NCBI RefSeq assembly: GCF_921292975.1
Contig: NZ_CAKLCM010000002.1
Span: 2,046,001 to 2,110,000 of the forward strand
DNA length: 64,000 bases
Direction: 5' to 3'
Source: Vibrio hippocampi
GTDB taxonomy: Bacteria; Pseudomonadota; Gammaproteobacteria; Enterobacterales; Vibrionaceae
In this document: positions 47,531 through 58,279 of the stretch, piece after piece
How the letters are laid out: every line of letters starts with the position of its first letter
Numbering within the stretch: position 1 is the first letter of the stretch
Translations under genes and position numbers: made by a program
The notes under the pieces: model-generated
What the model was told of the DNA's origin: nothing
Database searches by the model: none
Seen by the model: the letters and a program-made list of their open reading frames with translations, nothing else

Positions 47531-48484
47531 ATGAACTCTTTATTTGAGAGTTTTTATGGTGGCGGCGCACTGCTGATTTTATGGGGTGCGCTGATTACAA
47601 ACCTACTACTCCCTATTCCAACCACTCTGCATCCCATCCATTGGTGGCGACAAATCGCTGAGCTCGTCTCGAACAAAGTTAATCAAGCGAACGCCAGTGC
47701 TTCACAGCAAACTTTGGCTGGCACCTTGGCGCTAGCCTTGCTTATGTTGCCCGCCCTAGCGGTATTATTGGCTCTTGAGCCTTTAGTGTGGCAACAAAAC
47801 CTTTATCAATTAGCCTTGCTGATTCTCGCAATGGACTGGCGCAACACTGAGCTATTTTCACGTCAATTGATCCAATTTATGTCCAAAGAAGATAAGACCG
47901 AGACCCGACGACTCCTAGAGCAGAAGTGCAACCGCGAAACCACCAGCCTTTCATTGCTTGGCTTAGGCAAAGCGGGGGCTGAGACAATGATTCTGAGCTT
48001 TTCACGACAAGTGATTGGTGTCCTATTTTGGTATGCGTTAGCGGGAGGCATTGGTGCGCTATTTTATCGCTTGCTACTCGAACTCGCTCGCCTATGGAGT
48101 CCATACAAACCCCGCTATCAACACTTCTCGTCGGCGACACATCACCTGTTTATCCTTATGGACTATCTCCCTCAAAAATTGTTTTCAATGTTAGCGCTGC
48201 TGGGAAGCTCAGTGTCTGTGATCAAGCAATCGCTAATACAGAGCAAAGCATGGCATAACCACGCGACCGCTTGGCTACTGACCGGCTACGGCAATAAGTT
48301 TGAGCTTTCATTGGGCGGACCTGCTATGTATGGCGAAGAGAAACTGCAACGGGCAAGAATTGGCGGAAAAGTTGCCCCTGCGACTTACCACTTGGCTCAG
48401 GTACATAAGCACCTCTCAACCCGCCTTTATATTTGGCTTACCCTACAAAGCCTAATTTTGGTTGTCATTCATCAAGGATTTTAG
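47531..48484 (+). CDS. CobD/CbiB-family membrane protein
   Basis: The 317-aa protein has about four to five hydrophobic segments and resembles the CobD/CbiB family, which attaches the aminopropanol arm to adenosylcobyric acid. A weak AmpE-like alternative exists. Family-like stretches are LPIPTTLHPIHWWRQIAELV, MDWRNTELFSRQLIQF and AWLLTGYGNKFELSLGGPAMYGEEKLQRARIGG. No other corrin-ring genes are near, so a salvage or remodelling role alongside BtuF is an inference. ATG at 47531 follows AAGGAA. btuF starts 1 base after its stop. Confidence 0.75.
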   Translation: MNSLFESFYGGGALLILWGALITNLLLPIPTTLHPIHWWRQIAELVSNKVNQANASASQQTLAGTLALALLMLPALAVLLALEPLVWQQNLYQLALLILAMDWRNTELFSRQLIQFMSKEDKTETRRLLEQKCNRETTSLSLLGLGKAGAETMILSFSRQVIGVLFWYALAGGIGALFYRLLLELARLWSPYKPRYQHFSSATHHLFILMDYLPQKLFSMLALLGSSVSVIKQSLIQSKAWHNHATAWLLTGYGNKFELSLGGPAMYGEEKLQRARIGGKVAPATYHLAQVHKHLSTRLYIWLTLQSLILVVIHQGF

Positions 48485-48485
48485 A

Positions 48486-49319
48486 ATGAGAAGCATCATC
48501 TTATTAATAACGAGTCTACTGGCAAGTCAGGCTGCTTTTGCTGCGGCACAACGTGTTATCAGCCTTGCACCCCATACCACCGAGTTAGCTTACGCCGCTG
48601 GCTTAGGTGACAGCATGATTGCCGCCAGTGACTACAGTGACTATCCAGAAGCCGCATTAGAACTTGAAAGAGTCGCTAATTATCAGGGCATCAACTTAGA
48701 ACGAATTGTTACCCTAAACCCAGATCTTATATTGGCATGGCCGGTAGGCAACGCCCAAAGAGAGCTAGAAAAGCTGGAAAAATTAGGCTTTGAAATTTTC
48801 TACTCTTCAACAGGATCGTTAGAAAAGATCGCTGAGAATCTAGAGCGACTGAGTCACTACGCCGATGATCCTCAAATTGGTCTGAAGGCAGCTCGTGATT
48901 TCAGAACGCAGCTGGCAGAAATCGAATCCAACACTCACTCGAAAGAGCCGGTTTCCTATTTTTACCAACTGAGCGAAAAGCCGATGATTACCTTAGGCGG
49001 TAAAAGCTGGCCTAATGAAGTATTTGAGTTTTGTGGCGGTAAAAACATATTTGCGCAGAGCAAAGCTCCCTATCCTCAAGTCAATATGGAACAAATCATT
49101 GTTGCCAAACCTCAAGCTATCTTCACCTCTGAACATGCCATTGCGCATCATCAATGGTGGCTGAAATGGTCCAATGAACTACCAGCAGTATCGAAAAATC
49201 ATATCTGGTCACTTACGTCTGACTGGCTAAATCGCCCAACACCTCGTACTCTTTTGGCTATCAAAGAAGTCTGCCAACACTTTGACACCATCAGAGAATC
49301 TAACCTCGCTAAAGATTAA
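48486..49319 (+). CDS. btuF: Vitamin B12 ABC transporter substrate-binding protein BtuF
   Basis: BtuF is the periplasmic cobalamin-binding protein delivering B12 to BtuCD. The 277-aa protein has a signal peptide (MRSIILLITSLLASQAAFA) and the class III binding-protein fold: RVISLAPHTTELAYAAGLGD, LNPDLILAWPVGN, NMEQIIVAKPQAIFTSE, NHIWSLTSDWLNRPTPRTL. ATG at 48486 follows AAGGA; the eight-codon extension overlapping cbiB is rejected. btuC and btuD are not in the window. I see no B12 riboswitch before mtnN or cbiB. Confidence 0.92.
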   Translation: MRSIILLITSLLASQAAFAAAQRVISLAPHTTELAYAAGLGDSMIAASDYSDYPEAALELERVANYQGINLERIVTLNPDLILAWPVGNAQRELEKLEKLGFEIFYSSTGSLEKIAENLERLSHYADDPQIGLKAARDFRTQLAEIESNTHSKEPVSYFYQLSEKPMITLGGKSWPNEVFEFCGGKNIFAQSKAPYPQVNMEQIIVAKPQAIFTSEHAIAHHQWWLKWSNELPAVSKNHIWSLTSDWLNRPTPRTLLAIKEVCQHFDTIRESNLAKD

Positions 49320-49453
49320 CGGAGCTTCCCCTCAAGTAACCAGCCATCCCATAAAGAAATGCGCATAGAAAATTTGCAAACAAAGGCTGCGTAAATAAAA
49401 GAAGTTGCGTAAAATCCGCCTACTTCATTATTTCTTTTTATGAGTCTTAAACC

Positions 49454-50071
49454 GTGGATTCCATGCTCTATTTCGTCGATTTATTCGGAACGGCTATTTT
49501 TGCTATTTCAGGTGTGTTGCTTGCTGGACGTTTAAGGATGGACCCCTTTGGTGTCACTGTGCTGGGTGCCGTAACGGCGATTGGTGGCGGTACGATTAGA
49601 GATCTAACTCTCGGCGCGACGCCTGTTTTCTGGATCACCGATACCACTTATTTATGGGTCATTATCATCACTTGTATTATAACTATGCTGTTGGTGAGAC
49701 ATCCCAGACGACTTCCTTGGTGGGTGCTGCCTGTCTGCGACGCCATCGGTCTTGCGGTGTTCGTCGGCATTGGGGTAGAAAAAGCGTTAACATTCCAAGA
49801 CTCTTATCTTGTCGCTGTCATCATGGGCGTTATCACCGGTTGTGGTGGTGGTATTATTCGCGATATTTTAGCGCGTGAAGTGCCTATGGTTCTGCGCCGA
49901 GAAGTCTATGCGACGGCTTGTATCATCGGTGGCGTATTCCACACCTGTGCCCTGTCACTTGGCGCTTCTCAAGAGTCAGCATTTTTGAGCAGTATCATTG
50001 CCACCTTGGTGATTCGACTGGGCGCGATTCGCTGGCAGCTATCTCTGCCTACTTTTGCTTTGGAAAGATAA
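49454..50071 (+). CDS. TRIC-family (UPF0126, YadS-like) membrane protein
   Basis: The 205-aa polytopic protein has seven hydrophobic segments and the internal duplication of the prokaryotic TRIC cation channel family. The first repeat contains [16 protein letters not shown] and [14 protein letters not shown]; the second has [14 protein letters not shown] and [19 protein letters not shown]. GGGxxRD in each repeat is the family hallmark. The start is uncertain: GTG at 49454 or ATG at 49463. The last codons and stop lie in the first copy of a 20-bp tandem duplication. It may form potassium or other monovalent cation channels. Confidence 0.88.
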   Translation: MDSMLYFVDLFGTAIFAISGVLLAGRLRMDPFGVTVLGAVTAIGGGTIRDLTLGATPVFWITDTTYLWVIIITCIITMLLVRHPRRLPWWVLPVCDAIGLAVFVGIGVEKALTFQDSYLVAVIMGVITGCGGGIIRDILAREVPMVLRREVYATACIIGGVFHTCALSLGASQESAFLSSIIATLVIRLGAIRWQLSLPTFALER

Positions 50072-50095
50072 CTAATGCTTTGGAAAGATAACTAA
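50056..50095 (+). repeat. 20-bp perfect tandem duplication at the TRIC gene end
   Basis: TGCTTTGGAAAGATAACTAA occurs twice back to back. The stop codon used lies in the first copy, so the protein is unaffected. It looks like a replication-slippage event. Confidence 0.95.
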
Positions 50096-50405
50096 GCATC
50101 CGATGCGGATTAACCGCTAATCACAGCCCCAAACTGCGTGAATAAGCCTTCTGAGAAAGAAGGCTTATTCATATCTACTCAGGTAATTTGTCAGAGTTTG
50201 TCAGATCCCCGTGTTCAAGCGCTATTATTCTTGCTCTCCGTTTAGTATGTTGTTTTATACCTAACTTTTTTATAACTGATTTTTCATATCCAAGTCACCG
50301 AACGACACGAGGTTCAGCGAGATGTTGTTTGATCGCTATCAAACATAAGCTACCAAGCAAACTCGCCGCAGGGAACCCTTTTAATAGAGCAGGAAATCGA
50401 AATAA
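50096..50405. other. Intergenic region before modF
   Basis: This gene-free stretch contains the TRIC hairpin at 50140-50170 and a presumed modF promoter. GATCGCTAT with AAACATAAGC near 50330-50350 weakly recalls half of a ModE box, but I would not call it. AGCAGGAAAT just before ATG 50406 supplies the Shine-Dalgarno. Confidence 0.4.
50140..50170 (+). terminator. Probable terminator after the TRIC gene
   Basis: Perfect 13-bp arms GAATAAGCCTTCT / AGAAGGCTTATTC with a GAGAA loop. The following sequence ATATCTAC is only moderately T-rich. Confidence 0.6.
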
Positions 50406-51875
50406 ATGGACATTACTTTTTCCAACATAAAACTCAGTGACCCAAGAGAATTAAGTATTCCTTATTGGCAACTCAAGCAAGGTCAACACTGGGCAATTTT
50501 TGAAACACAAAACAAAGTAGGCGCTTCAATCGCAGACTTACTTTGTGGTGAATTGATGCCTCAACAGGGCAATATTGATGCAGGTAAGCGTCATATTGAG
50601 CAAGTGTCTCTACAATCTTTACAACGTTTACTCGATCATGAAGATGCCAATGATGACACTGACTTTCTCGACCGCATTGATTATGGGCGAACGGTTCATA
50701 CACTTGTCTACGAGCATGCGCAGAATGAGCGAGTCGCTGAGCAGTTACTACAAGATCTCAACCTGATCCCTTTGCGTGAGCGTGGCATCAAGCAACTTTC
50801 CACTGGTGAATCTCGCCGCCTGATGATCGCTATCGCCATATCGAAAGCACCAGACTTGCTGGTTTTACACGATCCTTTTTCCGGATTAGATATCCACCAT
50901 CGAAAACTATTATCTGAATACCTCTACTCTCTCTCGATCCACATTCAGATGATCGTCATAACCTCACGACAAGATGAAATTCCTCGTTGGATTGATCAGG
51001 TCGCTTTATTCAATGGTGGAACATTAGATCAGGTTCTGAGCTTTGTTGAATGGCAAAACCATCCCGTCATTGCTCACTTAAAAGCGCAATCTGCCGAACA
51101 GAGTCAACACTGGTTAACACTTATTCGTAAGCATAAGCAACAACATCAGTTCAATGATCCCTTAGTCTCGATCACGGATGGTAAGGTTGAATACGTCGAT
51201 CAGACAATCTTTACCAATGTGAATTGGCAGATCAAACGTGGCGAACACTGGCAAATCCGTGGACCTAATGGTTGTGGCAAAAGTACTCTGTTGGGACTGA
51301 TCTTTGGTGATCACCCACAATGCTACAGCAATGATATCCAGATCTATGGGATGCAGCGGGGCAGTGGCGAAACCGTTTGGGATATCAAAAAACACACCGG
51401 CATGGTATCCAGCGCTCTACACGCTCAATATAAAGTGAACTGTAGCGCACTCGAAGTGCTGTTGTCGGGTTTCTATGACTCGATTGGTCTGTATGACAAC
51501 CCCAGCAAGCGCCAGATTCAAACCGCGAATGAATGGCTGACGATATTGCATCTACAACATCTCGCTCAACAAGGTTTCAAATCATTCGAGTACAGCCAAC
51601 AACGTCTGCTGCTTATCGCACGAGCCATTATTAAGCAGCCTTGTTTATTGATTGTTGATGAGCCTTACCAAGGTCTAGACTTCCTAGGTCGACAGTTGGT
51701 GATGAATACCTTGGATATGATTGCGCAAGAAAACCTCAGCCAATTACTCTACGTCTCACATCACAAGGAAGATACCCTTCCCAGCATCGAGTATTTTGCT
51801 GACTTTGAATATCGTCCACAGCAAGCATGCTACTCCCTTGTGATCCATCAGGCACAAAAAAGCCCACTTATTTAA
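50406..51875 (+). CDS. modF: ModF-like protein with tandem ABC ATPase domains
   Basis: The 489-aa cytosolic protein has the length and layout of E. coli ModF, a soluble double ATPase linked to molybdenum metabolism. The two halves are complementary. Domain 1 lacks a Walker A P-loop (FETQNKVGASIADLL) and has LHDP instead of the catalytic DE pair, but keeps the signature LSTGESRR. Domain 2 has an intact Walker A (GPNGCGKST) and Walker B (LLIVDEPYQGLD) but a decayed signature (FEYSQQRLL). A single working composite ATP site is thus predicted. No modABC or modE lies nearby. The 3' end contains the carB terminator. Confidence 0.87.
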   Translation: MDITFSNIKLSDPRELSIPYWQLKQGQHWAIFETQNKVGASIADLLCGELMPQQGNIDAGKRHIEQVSLQSLQRLLDHEDANDDTDFLDRIDYGRTVHTLVYEHAQNERVAEQLLQDLNLIPLRERGIKQLSTGESRRLMIAIAISKAPDLLVLHDPFSGLDIHHRKLLSEYLYSLSIHIQMIVITSRQDEIPRWIDQVALFNGGTLDQVLSFVEWQNHPVIAHLKAQSAEQSQHWLTLIRKHKQQHQFNDPLVSITDGKVEYVDQTIFTNVNWQIKRGEHWQIRGPNGCGKSTLLGLIFGDHPQCYSNDIQIYGMQRGSGETVWDIKKHTGMVSSALHAQYKVNCSALEVLLSGFYDSIGLYDNPSKRQIQTANEWLTILHLQHLAQQGFKSFEYSQQRLLLIARAIIKQPCLLIVDEPYQGLDFLGRQLVMNTLDMIAQENLSQLLYVSHHKEDTLPSIEYFADFEYRPQQACYSLVIHQAQKSPLI

Positions 51876-51881
51876 GTGGGC
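51850..51881 (-). terminator. carB terminator inside the 3' end of modF
   Basis: On the minus strand GCCCACTT-AAAT-AAGTGGGC is followed by six T, 64 bases after the carB stop. The hairpin spans the modF stop codon, so modF coding sequence doubles as a convergent terminator. Confidence 0.8.
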
Positions 51882-51895
51882 AAAGAGGTTGTCTT

Positions 51896-51923
51896 AGGGG
51901 CAGTCACCTGCCCCTTAGTTTTT
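51896..51923 (+). terminator. Rho-independent terminator after modF
   Basis: AGGGGCAG-TCAC-CTGCCCCT followed by TAGTTTTTA on the plus strand. Confidence 0.8.
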
Positions 51924-51944
51924 ATCTCTATTCAGCTTTATTGA

Positions 51945-54900
51945 TTAAGCCTTGTTCACCTGAGCGTGAAGCTCTTGAACGGATGTCACTGACGCTTTTG
52001 CATCCGCAGTATGAGACATGCATGTAGCAAATGCCGCATTTAGCGTTGTGGTATAGTTCACTTTCTCAGCCAACGCACCGCGACGTAGAACTTTTGAGTC
52101 TTCAATCGCTTGACGACCCGCTGCGGTGTTGACGATATAGGTGTACTCATTGTTCTTGATACGGTCAAGAATGTGTGGACGACCTTCGTGCACCTTGTTA
52201 ACGAGACGAGGGTTAATGCCCGCTTCACCAAGAATAACCGCAGTACCGTGTGTCGCATCCAATTGGTAACCAAGCTTAGTTAGCTTAGACGCTAGGTCTA
52301 CAACGCGCTGTTTGTCGCCTTCGCGAACAGACAGTAGCGCACGGCCACCTTCAGGGTAAATATTGCCACAACCGAGTTCTGCTTTCGCATAAGCTTCAGC
52401 AAAAGTGGCACCGACACCCATCACTTCACCAGTAGAGCGCATTTCTGGACCTAATAGTGGATCAACACCCGGGAACTTGTTGAATGGCAGAACCACTTCT
52501 TTCACCGAGTAATAAGGAGGAATAATCTCTTTGGTGAAGCCTTGCGACTCAAGAGATTGACCAGCCATCACACGCGCGGCAATCTTAGCCAGTGGTGCAC
52601 CAGTTGCTTTAGACACAAACGGTACCGTACGAGCGGCACGAGGGTTGACCTCGATTAAGTAAACATCGTTGCCTTTCACTGCAAACTGAGTATTCATAAG
52701 ACCACGAACACCGAGTTCAAATGCCAGTTTCTCAACCTGTTCACGCATCACATCTTGAATCTCTTGGCTTAGCGTGTAAGCCGGTAGAGAACATGCCGAG
52801 TCACCTGAGTGAACACCCGCTTGTTCGATGTGTTCCATGATACCGCCGATCACCACACGCTCACCGTCACAGATAGCGTCGATGTCTACTTCAGTTGCAT
52901 CATCAAGGAAACGGTCTAGTAGTACTGGAGACTCATTCGATACGCTTACCGCTTCGTTAAAGTAACGACGCAGATCTTGCTCGTCATACACGATTTCCAT
53001 CGCACGACCACCAAGAACATAAGATGGGCGAACAACCAATGGGAAGCCAATTTCTTTAGACTTCTCAACCGCTTGCTCCATAGTTGTGACTGTTGCGTTT
53101 TCTGGCTGTAGTAGCCCTAAACGCTCAACCGCAGCTTGGAAACGCTCACGGTCTTCTGCACGGTCAATAGCATCTGGACTTGTACCGATAATTGGCACGC
53201 CCGCCGCTTCAAGTGCACGAGCCAGTTTCAATGGCGTTTGACCACCGTACTGAACAATCACACCTTTTGGCTTTTCGACACGGACGATAGCAAGAACATC
53301 TTCTAACGTGACGGGTTCAAAGTACAGACGATCCGATGTGTCGTAGTCCGTTGATACGGTCTCTGGGTTACAGTTAACCATAATGGTCTCGTAACCATCT
53401 TCACGCAGTGCTAGTGACGCATGTACACAACAGTAATCGAATTCGATACCTTGACCGATACGGTTTGGACCACCGCCCAGAACCATGATTTTGTCTTTAT
53501 CGGTAGGCTGTGCTTCACACTCTTCATCGTAAGATGAGTACATGTAAGCGGTGTCTGATGAGAACTCAGCAGCACAAGTATCCACACGCTTGTAAACAGG
53601 GTGAATATCGTACTGGTCACGCAGACGACGGATTTCGCTTTCAGCGACACCTAATAGTGTTGATAGACGAGCGTCAGAGAAACCTTTGCGCTTCATAGTA
53701 CGCAGAACGCTTTCAGTTAGACCCGCAAAGCCACCGGCTTTCACTTGGTCTTCCAGCTTCACGAGTTCTTCAATTTGAACGAGGAACCAGCGGTCAACTT
53801 GCGTTAGGTTGAAAACACCGTCAACTGATAGACCAGCACGGAATGCATCGGCGATATACCAGATACGCTCTGCACCCGCTTCTTTAAGCTCGTGACGAAT
53901 CTTAGACAGTGCATCTGGAGAATCTAGGTCTACCATCTCGTCAAAGCCATTCACACCGACTTCTAGACCGCGGAGTGCTTTTTGTAGTGACTCTTGCTGG
54001 TTACGACCAATCGCCATTACCTCACCCACTGACTTCATCTGCGTGGTTAGACGGTCGTTAGCACCGGCAAACTTCTCGAAGTTAAAGCGAGGGATCTTAG
54101 TCACAACGTAGTCGATAGTTGGCTCAAACGATGCTGGCGTCGCGCCACCAGTGATGTCATTCATCAACTCATCTAGAGTGAAACCTACCGCCAGTTTGGC
54201 CGCGATTTTCGCAATTGGGAAACCCGTTGCTTTAGAGGCTAGAGCTGAAGAGCGAGATACACGTGGGTTCATCTCGATGATAACCATACGGCCATCTTTC
54301 GGGTTAATACCAAACTGTACGTTAGAACCACCAGTCTCAACACCAATCTCACGCAGTACCGCTAAAGAAGCGTTACGCATTAGTTGGTACTCTTTATCTG
54401 TTAGAGTCTGAGCCGGTGCAACTGTGATTGAGTCACCAGTGTGGATACCCATAGGGTCGAAGTTTTCAATCGCACATACGATGATACAGTTGTCCGCTTT
54501 GTCACGAACCACTTCCATTTCGTACTCTTTCCAACCGATTAGCGACTCATCAATCAGCAGCTCGTTAGTTGGGGAAAGGTCTAAACCACGACGGCAGATC
54601 TCTTCGAATTCTTCTTTGTTATAAGCGATACCACCACCGGTACCACCCATCGTAAATGATGGACGGATGATACATGGGAAACCAACCATATCGAGGACTT
54701 TATAAGCCTCTTCCATGGTTTTCGCGGTATCGGCACGAGGACAATCAAGGCCGATTGATTTCATCGCTTTATCAAAACGTGAACGGTCTTCTGCTTTATC
54801 AATCGCATCCGCCGTTGCACCAATCATCTCAACGCCAAACTCTTCAAGAACGCCTTGACGCTCTAGTTCAAGCGCACAGTTAAGCGCAGTCTGACCACCC

Positions 54901-55169
54901 ATAGTCGGTAGTACCGCATCTGGACGCTCTTTTTCGATGATCTTGCGCACGACTTCCCATTGAATTGGCTCGATATAAGTCGCATCTGCCATATCAGGGT
55001 CAGTCATGATCGTTGCTGGGTTAGAGTTAACTAGAATAACTCGGTAACCCTCTTCGCGTAGCGCTTTACACGCTTGGGCGCCAGAGTAGTCAAACTCACA
55101 AGCCTGACCGATAACAATTGGGCCAGCACCAAGAATTAGAATACTTTTTAAGTCAGTACGTTTTGGCAT
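51945..55169 (-). CDS. carB: Carbamoyl-phosphate synthase large subunit
   Basis: CarB makes carbamoyl phosphate from bicarbonate, ammonia and two ATP for both arginine and pyrimidine synthesis. The 1074-aa protein shows the two homologous ATP-grasp halves, each opening with a nucleotide-fold motif ([22 protein letters not shown] and [21 protein letters not shown]) and carrying [16 protein letters not shown] and [17 protein letters not shown]. The C-terminal MGS-like allosteric domain (about residues 935-1070, [25 protein letters not shown]) senses UMP and ornithine. ATG at 55169 (MPKRTDLKS) is the conserved start. carA lies 16 bases upstream. Confidence 0.98.
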   Translation of the reverse strand: MPKRTDLKSILILGAGPIVIGQACEFDYSGAQACKALREEGYRVILVNSNPATIMTDPDMADATYIEPIQWEVVRKIIEKERPDAVLPTMGGQTALNCALELERQGVLEEFGVEMIGATADAIDKAEDRSRFDKAMKSIGLDCPRADTAKTMEEAYKVLDMVGFPCIIRPSFTMGGTGGGIAYNKEEFEEICRRGLDLSPTNELLIDESLIGWKEYEMEVVRDKADNCIIVCAIENFDPMGIHTGDSITVAPAQTLTDKEYQLMRNASLAVLREIGVETGGSNVQFGINPKDGRMVIIEMNPRVSRSSALASKATGFPIAKIAAKLAVGFTLDELMNDITGGATPASFEPTIDYVVTKIPRFNFEKFAGANDRLTTQMKSVGEVMAIGRNQQESLQKALRGLEVGVNGFDEMVDLDSPDALSKIRHELKEAGAERIWYIADAFRAGLSVDGVFNLTQVDRWFLVQIEELVKLEDQVKAGGFAGLTESVLRTMKRKGFSDARLSTLLGVAESEIRRLRDQYDIHPVYKRVDTCAAEFSSDTAYMYSSYDEECEAQPTDKDKIMVLGGGPNRIGQGIEFDYCCVHASLALREDGYETIMVNCNPETVSTDYDTSDRLYFEPVTLEDVLAIVRVEKPKGVIVQYGGQTPLKLARALEAAGVPIIGTSPDAIDRAEDRERFQAAVERLGLLQPENATVTTMEQAVEKSKEIGFPLVVRPSYVLGGRAMEIVYDEQDLRRYFNEAVSVSNESPVLLDRFLDDATEVDIDAICDGERVVIGGIMEHIEQAGVHSGDSACSLPAYTLSQEIQDVMREQVEKLAFELGVRGLMNTQFAVKGNDVYLIEVNPRAARTVPFVSKATGAPLAKIAARVMAGQSLESQGFTKEIIPPYYSVKEVVLPFNKFPGVDPLLGPEMRSTGEVMGVGATFAEAYAKAELGCGNIYPEGGRALLSVREGDKQRVVDLASKLTKLGYQLDATHGTAVILGEAGINPRLVNKVHEGRPHILDRIKNNEYTYIVNTAAGRQAIEDSKVLRRGALAEKVNYTTTLNAAFATCMSHTADAKASVTSVQELHAQVNKA

Positions 55170-55185
55170 TCTCAACTACTCCGAA

Positions 55186-56325
55186 TTACGCTTTATGTTC
55201 TTTAATGAGTTCAATGAAGTGGTCAAACAATGGCGCTGCATCGTGTGGACCTGGGCTCGCTTCAGGGTGACCTTGGAAGCTGAACGCTGGCTTATCTGTG
55301 CGGTGGATACCTTGCAGAGTACCGTCAAACAGTGACTTATGCGTTGCACGAAGGGTTGCAGGTAGCGTCTCTTCGTCAGCAGCGAAACCGTGGTTCTGAG
55401 AAGTAATCATGACCACATCGCGGTCAAGATCTTTAACCGGGTGGTTAGCACCGTGGTGACCAAACTTCATTTTCACTGTCTGCGCGCCAGAAGCAAGCGC
55501 AAGGATCTGGTGACCTAAACAAATACCGAAGATAGGCAGACCTTTTTCTAGGAATACTTTTGTCGCTTCAATCGCGTAAGTACAAGGCGCTGGGTCACCA
55601 GGACCGTTAGAAAGGAAGACACCGTCTGGATTAAGTGCAAGCACTTCTTCTGCAGGCGTTTGTGCCGGTACCACCGTTAGGCGACAACCACGGTCAACAA
55701 GCATGCGTAGGATGTTACGCTTAGCACCAAAATCGTAGGCAACGACATGGAAAGGCAAGTCACTATCGGCTTTTGCTTCAGGTAGACCACCGGTTAACGT
55801 CCAAGAACCTTGCTTCCATTGATAACTCTCTTGAGTCGTCACTTCTTTCGCAAGATCCATGCCTTTCAGACCAGGAAACTCTTTCGCCTTCGCTAACGCC
55901 AGTGCTTCATCTAAGTTGTTACCTGCAACGATACAGCCGTTTTGGGCACCTTTTTCACGCAACAAACGAGTCAATTTGCGCGTATCGATATCAGCGATAC
56001 CCACAATATTTTGTGACTTCAGATAATCTGAAAGAGACTGTTCATTACGGAAATTTGAAGCGATAAGGGGAAGATCGCGAATCACAAGGCCTTGTGCGTG
56101 GATAGCTGAAGATTCTTCATCTTCTGAGTTAGTACCAGTATTGCCAATGTGTGGATAAGTAAGGGTGACGATCTGTTGAGAATAGGAAGGATCAGTGAGG
56201 ATTTCTTGGTACCCCGTCATCGAGGTATTAAAAACAACTTCACCAACGGATAAACCATCTGCTCCAATGGAAACACCGCGGAACACTGTCCCATCTTCTA
56301 GGACTAACAGTGCTGATTTACTCAA
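55186..56325 (-). CDS. carA: Carbamoyl-phosphate synthase small subunit
   Basis: CarA is the glutamine amidotransferase supplying ammonia to CarB. The 379-aa protein has the N-terminal CPSase domain ([33 protein letters not shown]). The class I amidotransferase has the nucleophile Cys in [12 protein letters not shown] and the [11 protein letters not shown]is/Glu pair. The start is TTG at 56325 with GGAGG five bases upstream; no better start is in frame. E. coli carA also starts with UUG, so the rare start looks conserved. Confidence 0.97.
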   Translation of the reverse strand: MSKSALLVLEDGTVFRGVSIGADGLSVGEVVFNTSMTGYQEILTDPSYSQQIVTLTYPHIGNTGTNSEDEESSAIHAQGLVIRDLPLIASNFRNEQSLSDYLKSQNIVGIADIDTRKLTRLLREKGAQNGCIVAGNNLDEALALAKAKEFPGLKGMDLAKEVTTQESYQWKQGSWTLTGGLPEAKADSDLPFHVVAYDFGAKRNILRMLVDRGCRLTVVPAQTPAEEVLALNPDGVFLSNGPGDPAPCTYAIEATKVFLEKGLPIFGICLGHQILALASGAQTVKMKFGHHGANHPVKDLDRDVVMITSQNHGFAADEETLPATLRATHKSLFDGTLQGIHRTDKPAFSFQGHPEASPGPHDAAPLFDHFIELIKEHKA

Positions 56326-56429
56326 GACAACCTCCAGAATAAAAATGCATAAATTTAAAATTAAATTGCAAATTTGCCTTCCTTGACGCGTTAACTATGC
56401 GTTTTAGATAGTGCAGACAAATTGGCGGT

Positions 56430-56458
56430 ATTCTAATGACGCAGATCACAACTGTCAA
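56430..56458 (-). promoter_or_regulatory. carA promoter
   Basis: TTGACA and TAGAAT on the minus strand are separated by exactly 17 bp, giving a leader of about 100 bases to carA. Confidence 0.8.
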
Positions 56459-56622
56459 TAATTGCAGAAAAATAAAATTAATTTTTTCTATGATTCAGCA
56501 AAAATTGGCATTAAACCTCTAAAAAACTACATTTAAGGTGCATTTTTTCACCAGTTAAGGCTTAGCATACCTAATTACTACGTTTAGCAATCCTCAAATC
56601 AACGTTAAGAATTTCAACTTTT

Positions 56623-56638
56623 GCGCAAACGCTTACCA
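56623..56638. promoter_or_regulatory. PurR-like operator upstream of carA
   Basis: GCGCAAACGCTTACCA matches 11 of 16 positions of the PurR consensus and keeps the CGCAAACG core. It lies about 165 bp upstream of the carA -35 element; E. coli carAB also has a PurR site upstream of its distal promoter. Confidence 0.5.
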
Positions 56639-56848
56639 AAGTCACTTTTTTGCTATAAATGGAGCAAAATGAACAAATCAGCCATTAAGACTCCATTTAC
56701 CACAACAAAAAGCAACGATAGTGATGTTTTTTTACTCAAACAGCGCAACTCACACTAAAACAGAGATATTACGTACACCACCCTATAACTAAATGGGAAA
56801 CGAATAGTTATGTCATCAGCGCTAATGGGAATAAAAAGGCTAACGGCA

Positions 56849-56874
56849 TAAAAAAAGCGCCGATAGGCGCTTTT
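56849..56874 (-). terminator. Rho-independent terminator after dapB
   Basis: On the minus strand AAAAGCGCC-TATC-GGCGCTTTT continues into a T run, directly after the dapB stop. Confidence 0.92.
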
Positions 56875-56876
56875 CA

Positions 56877-58158
<1,282 letters not shown>

Positions 58159-58230
58159 AATGTGTTCTCAAAGATAAATCTTGTCGTCCACACTAGCGCC
58201 AGTTAAGACTAAAATGCAAGACAACAAGTA

Positions 58231-58260
58231 AAAAAAGAGCCGCTATATAGCGACTCTTCT
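58231..58260 (-). terminator. Rho-independent terminator after secA
   Basis: On the minus strand AAGAGTCGCTA / TATAGCGGCTCTT (one G-T pair) is followed by a T run, just past the secA stop at 58280. Confidence 0.88.
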
Positions 58261-58279
58261 TTTCATCGGTCTAGCAAGA

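Larger units (their letters stand above)
56326..56848 (-). promoter_or_regulatory. carAB control region
   Basis: This is over 500 gene-free bases. A near-consensus minus-strand promoter is at 56458-56430, a PurR-like box at 56623-56638, and a possible ARG box (TATGCAT-TTTT-ATTCTG on the minus strand) at 56335-56351, just before the Shine-Dalgarno. This matches the E. coli scheme of purine, pyrimidine and arginine control. The ARG box has two mismatches. Confidence 0.55.

Noticed and set aside
46686-48485. Cobalamin riboswitch for cbiB-btuF
   Set aside because: No B12-box-like sequence or space: cbiB starts 27 bases after mtnN, and the mtnN upstream region holds only the palindrome.
50325-50350. 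ModE operator before modF
   Set aside because: Only one weak half-site is visible; the inverted partner is missing.
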